Shown here in pieces: positions 43,275 through 64,000 of a stretch of DNA of 64,000 nucleotides. This DNA comes from Chanos chanos (lineage: Eukaryota; Chordata; Actinopteri; Gonorynchiformes; Chanidae). The position numbers and the translations under genes were made by a program. Below the pieces are notes generated by a model, which did not search any database, was not told where the DNA came from, and saw nothing but the letters and a program-made list of their open reading frames with translations. The DNA lies in assembly GCF_902362185.1 (NCBI RefSeq), contig NC_044497.1, positions 32,793,001 to 32,857,000 on the forward strand, given 5' to 3'. The first letter of the stretch is position 1. Each line of letters starts with the position of its first letter.

Positions 43275-44463
43275 TCTCGGCTCCAGTAAATATAGAGGGC
43301 TTTTAGATACAGAGCTTCTTTCACCGCCTGTAGTTTTAAATTTAGTTTCTTGAACCCGTCAAAACCTTTCAGAGTTCTGTGAAAAATTACAGGCGACTGA
43401 CTTTTAACAGCGAGTATTTTCTCGAGGGTCCGATCAAATCACGCTTCCGCCTGTGACGTTTTAAGCTTTAGCGGGGTGCATGAATCATATGTGTTGCCCT
43501 CTAGAGTTTTGGAGTACGCCTCGATGTATGATTTTCTCAGCATTAATGGACAGCCTGGGCTACGTTATTTCACAAAATACACGTTATTGTTTATGGGCAA
43601 ATAAAGACACTAAGTAATGTTGCTGTAAAAGCCAATAAAATGTCCCTCTTGCCTCATAACTGCCTCTTTTCCAAATTTATTCTCTGAAGTTTTCCCGGGA
43701 TGCATTGCATGTGTGTATGTGTTACACGTCAGGGAAGTGTGTCTGCCAGCAACAGACAGACCTCAAACCTGGCTTGTTGCTGAGAAGTGAAGTTGTGGCG
43801 CGTATGAACCAGACTTGTTATGGGAACGCTTTCTTGTGACTCGTAGCATTTGTAGATTGGTCAAAATGATAACATAGCCTTAATTCACTTCACGGTTAAC
43901 AATGTCTAATTCGTGAACAACCAAGAGGTGAGGCACGCCTATAGTCCTGTGAGTAAACTGCGTGTTGCTAGCCAGCTGTATTCTGAACAGTCTTGTGCTG
44001 ATTGATACAGCACAGGAAACAACATAATTAGCCAAAGAAAACAACATTCGGAACCAGTGACCGTGCTGTCAACCTGTCTCGCCTGTCACTAGTAATTAGA
44101 CTCCCTCGACTTAACGCAAGAAAGTTCGCTTGCTGAATTGCTCTTAACTTCAGTCTTTTAAGTTAGATACTAGTAAATTAGTTAGTTCAGCAACAATTAA
44201 CTGGCGCTTCGTACTTGGAAATTCATTCTAATCCAACGAATTAACTCAACATTAATGTACAATACAAGAACTGATCATATGTATAGTTAAATCGGGCCAA
44301 TCACACAGTTGGGCCAACGCGCATCGAACCATGGGATACTTGTGTTCTTATCACACTAAACAAACACGTTCAGGATACATTACCGATCTGTGCCACTTTA
44401 AATGTCCAGCTGTTACCACACTGTTGTTCCACATGGCTTAAAGTGACCGTTGTTTTGTGTGGC
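43275..44463. promoter_or_regulatory. Divergent upstream region of taf13 and slc35c2
   Basis: About 1.2 kb separates the taf13 ATG (minus) from the slc35c2 coding start (plus). The slc35c2 start exon is preceded by an acceptor (TGTGGCAG at 44464), so a non-coding first exon should lie in this region. A donor-like AGAG/GTGAGG near 43927 is a candidate. Promoters of both genes are expected here but no specific box is assigned. Confidence 0.4.
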
Positions 44464-44518
44464 AGGATATGATTTAACTAGTAACTGGGGAGTACGGAGA
44501 GCGATCTGGAGCGTCAGG

Positions 44519-47500
44519 ATGGCATGCCCGGTCCAGTTTATTTGGCGAGCACTCCGAACCGTGGGCTTGGTGCTTTTTTACTACGTGTTTTCCATAGGCA
44601 TAACCTTCTACAACAAGTGGCTAACGCAGGTTTGGCTCACTGACATCCCTGTAATCTACTCTGTCGTTCTCTCTCTTTCTCTCTCCCTCTCTCTCTCTTA
44701 TAACAGATTTTTGCTTTTTTATCTCTTTGTTCAAGGACTTCCACTTTCCCTTGTTCATGACACTGGTCCACCTTGTTGTAATATTCTGTCTATCCACCAT
44801 CACGCGCTGTGCCATGCAACTATGGACAGGAAAGCCACGGGTCACTATTGGCTGGAAAGACTACTTCTACAAAGTGGCCCCAACAGGTAACTGTGCACAT
44901 CTATGATTTTGGTTTCACAACATGCATTCAAAAAACGAAACATCTAACGTAAGTATAGGAAGGTTAAAAGCCGGTAGAGCTGTTTGTTATCACATAGAGG
45001 AACTGAGACATGTGTCAGACTGAAGTCCACATAGATTGTGGAAATTGTGGCTTCTGCTTGTTGTGCTGCTTGAGGGACAATTCACATGATAATAAAGCCA
45101 TTCCTTTGAAAGGTCTAATTGACTGTATTATGTATGGAAACTATTTTACAGTGGAATTTGTTAGCCTTTACTCAATGCTATCTCCAGCCTGAAATTTATA
45201 TAGGCTCCCAGGCACCGATGCGCCTGTCCTGACATCAAAATTTTACATAGAACATTAAGCCTGGCCCTTCAAGGCTGTGTTTAGCCCACCTTCAGAGCAG
45301 GACTATATTAGCTTCAGGCTCAGTTTAATGTAGGTAGATGATCTTGAAACAAAACTTCACTCTAGGATAGGTATAACGTGTAGAGTGAGTTTTAAGTGGC
45401 ACTCCACGATTGTAGTACATTATAGCTTATTGTTTAGTTAATTCCAGTAAGATGTTTTGAGGTAGGAGACAGACTGAAAAATGTTAACAAATTTGACACT
45501 TTAGGCAAAAGTTGTATAAGAAACATGCTCAACACTAAAGGCCCTAGCAAACCTTTCAGCCAGAAAATCAAGGCTAATTTGCCTTTTTTGTAAGGACATG
45601 AGTTGATGTATTTACGTTTCACTGAATCTGTCTGTTTTTCAGCTTTGGCATCCGCACTGGACATTGGACTATCCAACTGGAGCTTCCTTTTCATCACTAT
45701 CAGCCTGTAAGTATGTGTAATGCATCAGATAAAACAGAGGGAGAAAGCAAATCACTGCGTAAACACTCAAGGCATCATTATGGTGTTGCTGAGTTGCTGA
45801 TGAATGATGTTAAAATCTGGAAGAAACTGCCATTGTTTAAAAAGATAAAAAGAACATTCGAGCTAGTTCATTATCCCGGCGTCGTTCCTGTTTCAGATAC
45901 ACTATGACCAAGTCCTCAGCAGTGCTCTTCATCCTTTTCTTCTCTCTGATCTTCAAACTGGAGGAGCCGGTGAGTTACGCAACTTGTGGCATTGTGTTTT
46001 TAAGGTTTGTCAAATCAAATCAAATCAGATCATATCAGAAGGGAATCAGTCACCAATGTCGTAGTCAGAGGAAGGACTCATTGTTCAGTGGCGCTCTTAT
46101 ATCTTCATTATGAGATAGTATCACACTAACAAAGATGTTAACCCTGTAATGTTGTGTGTATTAAATATTCAAATGGTAGACAAATAAATGAATCAAAAAG
46201 TGTAATGCAAGTAATATAATACATGGGAAAAAAGGATTGGGTAAAATAGAAAGGATTTAAAAAAAAAAAAACAGAAAATACTCTCATGTAGATCCAATAA
46301 AATGGCATTTTCAAAATGTAGAATTTTAAAATTGTTATAATGTAGCGTGTCAGGCTTGTTCTGCAGAAATGATATGGAAATATGCCTGAGAAGTCTCAAG
46401 ACAGAAACATATAATATTATAGAATGGGCAACTGGTCTTGTGTGTGATTTTGTATTCTGAACATTGTGTCCCTGCCTTAATCTCCCTCCAGTATTACATC
46501 CAAATTTCCAGCTGAGGTCATTTGAATTCTCAGGGTGTCATTATAGAATTCAGAAAGTCACATATAGCAATGCAAGTCAGCAGGTCTGAAAGTTACAAAG
46601 GAAGGTAATAATGAATGTGCCCCTTGAGCTTAGTGTTCTTTTGCCACTCACTATAAAAGGAATCATTACGGCTTTTAATGCAAATTATGTAAAAGAACAT
46701 TTTAGTGCTAATTGGTATAATTGCACTTTACCTTTTAAAAGTAGATGAAAATCATTAAGATCTCATGATGGATGAATGGCTAACCAGGTGCTTTTCTTAT
46801 TTTAAATTCTTTTTTTTCTCTTTCTGTGATATGCCACAGATTTTTCCTTGAAGCAATTGGTCGGTGTTGCATTGGCTTTGTGTATGTGTGTGTGTAAGAA
46901 CAACAAAATAGTCAGAACTGCATGTTGGAGTGTCTCTGTGTTGCTGTGAGTTCACTGTGTTTTGCAGTGTTGCGTGTCAGTTGCACATCAGTAACATGCT
47001 GAGGCTGTCTCTCTTACAGAACCCGTTCCTTATTCTAGTGGTGCTACTCATATCGGTTGGGTTATTCATGTTCACTCTGAAATCGACCCAGTTCAACCTG
47101 GAGGGCTTCATCATGGTTCTACTGGCGTCTTTCATCGGTGGGATCCGCTGGACCCTCACACAGCTCCTCATGCAGAAAGCAGAGCTTGGTCAGTCTATGA
47201 AACCTTCCAAAAGAAACTGTTACTAAGATACTAGAGCCAAAGGTTGAGGAATTCTTTACATCTTTTAATTGGACTGTGGCAGCAGCCACAAATTCCCTCA
47301 GCATATTTACCCATGGTAGTCAGGAATGCTCCCATCAATTATGCATCTATGCAGGCTTCAGATTGGCAAAGCAATATTGCTGACAAACCCCTCTTTTTTT
47401 TTTAGTCCTCATGTTCATCTGCCTTGTTCACTCATTTCTGCTCTCCATTCAGGTCTCCAAAACCCAGTTGACACTATGTATCATCTTCAGCCCATCATGT

Positions 47501-49336
47501 TCCTGGGCCTTCTTCCTTTGTTCATTTACAATGAGGGTGAGTTAAATAAGGAAAATATCTGTAAAAAGTAAAAACAAGCTAAGAGAAAAATCTAAACCCT
47601 CTGAATCAAACACTCATACCAAAGACAAGTATCTAATTTCCTCACATTTTACTTACATATCCTTTTTTGTTTTTCATTTGCACATCCCCACTTTTTTTCA
47701 CAGGACTAAATTTGACTAAATCAGATGAGCTGTTCCATCCGAAGGAGTATTCCACTCTGGTGCCCATCCTATTGAGTCTTGCTGGGGGTGGCTTACTGGC
47801 CTTTGGCCTGGGTTTTTCGGAGTTCCTTCTGGTCTCCCGTACATCCAGCCTTACGCTCTCTATCGCAGGGATCTTTAAGGTGAGAATTGTTTCTCACTTC
47901 CTTTCCTAAGGACAACAGTTCAACTGGCCTTTTGTACAGCATGCTTTAAAATTGTTCACTACTCAACAAGCTTTTGATCAGTTCAAGGAATGACTAAGTC
48001 CAGTCCAAGGGGGCCGGTGTCCTAATACTTACTCTTCATCTTAGATCTTAATTAGAGGCTGATTTTTACCTGGGAAACAGGTGTGCACACTCTTCAGCCA
48101 ACTGAAGATGACAAGTGGTAGGTTAATATGAAAGCTCATAGGATTTCAGCCCCCCAGGACTGGGGCACACCTGGATTTGCTGATTCTAGTGTGCTCACTC
48201 CGAGCCAAAGCAAGGGCAAAAACATGTCGCTCTGTGGATCCGGAACACTAGAGCTGAGAAATTGTGCCTCACTCTCTAAATTTGTCTCTACTGATGCGAG
48301 TATTTTGGTAAACATCTCATTCCCTATTTCTCTCTTTTTTTTCCACCTGTGTATTCTTTTTCATAGCCTTTATGAAATTCTTTGTTCTTCTTTGTTTTTT
48401 GGGTCTTTTTTCACCTCTCCAGTTCCAAACACCATCTATCTCTCTGTTTAACATTCAGCTCTTTCCTCCTTTGGTACTAGCTCTGTTTTTTTTTCTTTTT
48501 TCTTTATAATATGACATTTCAGCTCATTGATGCTCTGTGTTGGCCTACACAGTTCCCTTTCTTAAACTTTTATTTAAGAAATGTATGTTTTTCTTTAAAT
48601 TGTCCCTAACATTCTCCTGTTCTCTGTAGGAGGTGTGTACTCTGTTGCTAGCGGTAGAGTTTATGAAAGACAAAATGAGTGCAGTAAACTGGCTTGGCTT
48701 TGTTGTCTGCCTGTCCGGTATCTCACTGCACGTGGGTTTAAAGACGTACTACAACAAAGGTATGTGCCTCATTCACTGCAGACTTTTCTTAATATTAAAC
48801 CCTATTGCCTGCACTGAATCAACACATCAGATTGACTGGCATTGTTTCTGAATTCATGATTTGGGTACTCACCAGACAACACATACGTGTTGTAGATGAA
48901 TTACTGTAGGGCTAGGGCTAATTATTAAGGACATTTTCAGAATATTACTGGTGTAATTTGGATGTTTTATTTTGTATATTGAATTAAATACTTAATCTTG
49001 ACAGTGTATTAACGTCCTAATATGGTCTTTCCCTACTGTCACTGAAGGATAAATTAGCTAAAAGAGTACTTGACAGTGTTCTGAAGAGATGTTGCTGTCA
49101 TCCTCAGAGAAAAGTCAAAGACATCGCTTTAACTGAGAACATTTAAACAACATTCTCATGTTTCTGTATCATGTTTGAAACCTTTATTACAACATTTGTC
49201 TCCAGGTAACACCTCTTTGAGACAACAACCTGGCAAAGACAGTTCAGACCTTGAACTTCCACTTATCGCTCAACACGAGTACGATGAGGAAGAAGAAGAT
49301 GGCGATAAAGACGAGGAACATGAGATCTGTCACTGA
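44519..49336 (+). CDS. slc35c2: Solute carrier family 35 member C2 (nucleotide-sugar transporter family)
   Basis: A multi-pass transporter of the SLC35/drug-metabolite superfamily, located in the early secretory pathway in mammals and linked there to Notch fucosylation. Nine coding exons: 44519-44629, 44736-44886, 45643-45706, 45897-45969, 47020-47188, 47453-47536, 47704-47879, 48630-48759, 49206-49336. Phases agree and give 362 residues (human 365). Signature stretches include [81 protein letters not shown] and [18 protein letters not shown]. The C-terminus is acidic ([11 protein letters not shown]). The start is supported by family length and an in-frame helical N-terminus. A long 3' UTR may reach AATAAA near 50898. 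Confidence 0.95.
44661..44699. repeat. (CT)n tract in slc35c2 intron 1
   Basis: Pyrimidine repeat within the 106-bp first coding intron, upstream of the exon 2 acceptor. Confidence 0.8.
47993..48176. mobile_element. Old, diverged hAT-like MITE in inverted orientation
   Basis: In reverse orientation this slc35c2 intron segment resembles the element at 17515-17705. It has a left end near AGTCCAGTCC with GGGGGCCGGTGTCC, an inner CAGGTGTGCACACTCTTCAGCCAA block that is the inverse of the other copy, and a right end with CCCCCAGGACTGG. The extreme termini and the target duplication have decayed. Confidence 0.6.
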
Positions 49337-50910
49337 ATTAGAAAGCGGATGATGGTCCCATAGAAGATTCCCAGTAACTGGACAGCAGAGGCAGATCTGG
49401 GAATGTCATTGCTTACCCTCTTTCACAATCTCATGGCTTGTTCCCACTGGCTGCTGCTGACACTGAGGAACAGTCAGTTTTAGGATCTTTTCGAGGAAGA
49501 AGCATCTGACAATGACTTATTAAACCACATGACATGTGGTGATGGGGCATCACATGTTCTTTAGTAATTTTTGTGACCTTCTTGAGGTACAGAAGTTTCC
49601 TCTCCCTTGACTTGTGTGAGGAAAAACATTTTAAAAGCTGATCATGTCTTAGGATCCCATTCCTCTTTCAGGACTCAGGACCAAGCTCCAAGTGGCCTTA
49701 ATTTAGTATTTCATGTTAATTTAAACAAAGACATCAACTGATTTTAGTAATGAATGCTTCTTTTTTTTTTCTTAACGTGACTTTAACATGGTTTGCTCAG
49801 TTGTACTGAACTGCTCAACTAAATGACAGCATTAAATTTGAAGTAAATTTAAGGAGGTGATTTTATTTTTGTCTTGTCTTTGACTTATGTTTCATAAAAG
49901 AGTAATGGGAAAAAATGATTCCTTCAGAGAGAATTTTAAAGTTGTGTAGGGCAGAAACTGATTATTGCCGCAGTAGGTGTATTTTTAATGTTCAGATCCC
50001 CTTTACTAGTGTGTTATTGCACCAAAACATCCTGTTTGCGACAAGTTTTGCTGATGTGAGTGTGGCGAAAGGCTAAGGCCCACAGTGAAAAACCATACAT
50101 GCTTCAAACACACACAGCCTTTGTTAGCAATCCACATAACCCTTTCTGTGTGTGTTCAAGTGCTTGACCTGCTGGTCTCCTTTAAATCAAATTTCATGTT
50201 TTTGAAAACTACCTCTGCAGAGCACCATATAAAATTGAATTTTCTCATTAAGGTTGTTACGCGCATAGAGTGGATGAGTTTGGACGGAAGACATGGGATA
50301 ATTTATGAGTTCGTGAACCTGATTGGGTTTATTTGAGTTTGTTCAAGATATTAGCCCGCCCTCGGGGAATCAAACACGAATTCAAAAGTGAGGAAAACCG
50401 TGGACGAGCAAATGCAAAGTCATTTTTAATGAATTGGGATGGAAGGATCTTTTTACTACATTATCATTTTCTAGATGGATACACAGTCGCCACTTGGCAG
50501 GATGACACGTCGAGATTTAAAAACTGAGAGATGGCCAGATATGAAGTCGGTGTTGTAAAGGTTGTAGAAATGGCTCCATCTTGTGGATCTTAATGGACAG
50601 GACAAACAGCTTATTGATGACAGATCTGATATTTTACACTTATTGTGATAATTACACTGAAAAAACTCTCTATTTAATTTAGATCCTCTTGTGTACATGG
50701 AACCAGTTTTAATTTTTTGAGCTTTTAACTGACCATTGCTAAAAAATGTTAACTGAGCAGATTTAACTGAGGTGCACTCTAACTACTTTTTGGATTAAGA
50801 GGTGCGGTTTTGTCTACTGTTTAAGAATTTAGGACTGAATCATACAAAACAGATGTGAAATGCTGAAAATACTGTCATTATGGTAAACAAACAAGCAAAT
50901 AAAAAATTTT
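49337..50910 (+). other. slc35c2: Probable 3' UTR of slc35c2
   Basis: Non-coding sequence after the stop, with an AATAAA at about 50898-50903. Small open frames inside (50085-50527) look like chance. The true transcript end could be earlier. Confidence 0.4.
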
Positions 50911-52474
50911 GTTCCAAACAGTCGTTTTAAAGGTATGTTTCTGAGAAATAGCCTCATTAGACTATATCCCTAAACGAAGCGTCACACTGGAGATGACACC
51001 AGATTCTTTATCATCACATTTAAAGCCATTGTTATAGTTACTGGGCATGGTTCACCTTGCCCTCCGAAGGCATGTTGTGACATCTGTGCCCGTCCCAGGA
51101 GGATTTATATGTTTCCAAGATATTCCCCCGCCCATGTTGGTGAGTAGGAAGGCAGAGGACTAGTATCAAATTTCACACCTTGCTCCACCAATCTAGGCAC
51201 TTGATAAGGGATCAGATCGAAGAAGTGAAGGAGCTTGTGCGTGTTGACATCTTTACCTGTGGAATGTGCGCTTCACCTCAGAGTATTGGACTACGGCTCG
51301 GCTCTTCAGGTAAACCATTTTCCTCCAAAGTACATAGTTTCTTAAATCATCACAGAGCTATGCATGTTGCTTCAGGCTAAAGCAGTAATCCGAGGCGCAA
51401 GATCCTTATTACGATTTTCGTTTGTTTGTTTGATTGATTTTAACCAGCTATGGGAAGACACTGCTGATACTATAAGCGTTCACCAGTTTCGTTGGCTCGT
51501 TAACGCTAGTACTCATCGAAAAACTCCAATAAAGCGAGAGGGATGGACAATTAAAAAAAAAGTTAGGGTCATGATCGATAAATTTGTGCTCAGCAACGTT
51601 TTGTTTTTGCCCTTTCATCCAACGCCGTTACCTCCTTGCGGTAGCGAAGGTAAATCTATTAAGTTAGGAGAATCATAACGGGTATACGGTATCGCTTTGA
51701 GGGAATGACCGACATGTAAAACCAGAATCTCCGAGCCTAGGGCGCTTTGTACTACACGCAGCTACAAGTAAGAGTCATATCCGAGTTTTTAGGCTGGGAT
51801 TTAGGGCATTAGAGGTCTGTAAGGTTTAAGATTTTATGTGTGTCCGCTGACATTTTCTCTCTTTTTGTTAATTTGTTACCTAACGTTACCTGATGTTACC
51901 CTTTGGGGCAATCCACCATGTGAGTGGCTTGCTCCTTGCCCTCCCTTCATTTTGATAAAACAACTTTGGTTTGTTTTATCCTGCGATGACCATGAACACT
52001 GAGGTTTGCCATGTGAGACTGCTCACATACGATAGTTTAGTTACATATAACACCTGTTCAAAGATTTCCCACGCCTTGCCTTGTTATTAACTTCAATGAC
52101 TGCGCTAATGACTACTGTTGTTGCTTTTGGGTGTCTTGTCTGCTGTTTTATTGGTGAACACTATGAATATAACTTTGTTCCACCTTCTCTGAACCGAACT
52201 TCACTTAAATAGTTCTCATTTAGCAATTATGTCACCAGGTTACCAACTTGGAAAAAGACGGTATTTAAATCACAGTAGTAAACGTTAGGTGTTGTTACAG
52301 CTCAGGTGCACAAAAAAATCAGATGGTTGAGAATCACAGCGATGTACATGTTACACGACAGGGTGCTTTTTCTTTCTTTTTTTTCCCCAATAAACATTAA
52401 TCATATTTGCTGTTATTGACTGTCATGTTAAATTGAACTAATTCACTAATCATTGACCTCTGTTGTTACTGCAG
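50910..52474. other. Upstream region of col20a1
   Basis: No coding gene is seen. A candidate non-coding first exon of col20a1 ends at a CAG/GTAAAC donor near 51309, preceded by non-repetitive sequence from about 51150. The exon carrying the start codon has an acceptor at 52474 (TTACTGCAG), so at least one upstream exon is expected. Confidence 0.4.
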
Positions 52475-52499
52475 GTCTTCAGGAGCTCCAGTCCTCTTC

Positions 52500-63993
<11,494 letters not shown>

Positions 63994-64000
63994 GTAAGTC

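Overview
This window is nuclear DNA from a ray-finned fish, most likely a teleost. It has spliced genes with GT-AG introns, dense CA/CT/TA microsatellites and small non-autonomous DNA transposons of fish type. Its recognisable proteins are a fast skeletal troponin C pair, a collagen XX, an SLC35C2 transporter, PI3-kinase gamma, TAF13 and an odorant-receptor-like GPCR. All exon structures below were built by hand from splice sites, reading-phase continuity and remembered family sequences; no alignment was run.

Layout from left to right. 1-4.9 kb holds no supported gene. 4.9-7.1 kb (minus) is an unrecognised five-exon gene for a 158-residue polar protein, with every intron phase consistent. 7.2-8.5 kb (minus) has two phase-compatible candidate exons of uncertain status. 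8.5-13.7 kb is gene-poor, with one eroded pyrin-domain-like segment near 11.6 kb. 13.9-20.8 kb (minus) is a complete ten-coding-exon pik3cg. Its 5' end lies nearly back to back with a second unrecognised gene at 22.0-23.5 kb (plus, four exons), whose last exon shows an apparent one-base frame break. 24.8-25.9 kb (minus) is an intronless class A GPCR. 26-31.6 kb is intergenic.

31.7-41.0 kb carries two head-to-tail fast skeletal troponin C genes (tnnc2), both with the same six-exon structure. 42.9-43.3 kb (minus) is an intronless but intact taf13. 44.5-49.3 kb (plus) is slc35c2, nine coding exons. From 52.5 kb to the right edge runs the 5' part of col20a1: signal peptide, FN3, a lysine-rich linker, VWA, then three more FN3 domains; the TSP-N-like and collagen parts lie beyond the window.

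The genes do not form one pathway. TNNC2, SLC35C2 and COL20A1 all lie on the long arm of human chromosome 20, so the right half looks like conserved vertebrate synteny. PIK3CG is on human chromosome 7, so a synteny junction may lie between about 25 and 31 kb. The items most worth following up are the two unrecognised spliced genes, the intronless taf13, the lysine-rich collagen XX linker, and the small repeat families (a hAT-like MITE with a visible 8-bp target duplication, a long palindromic MITE, and an unnamed 200-bp repeat present twice).
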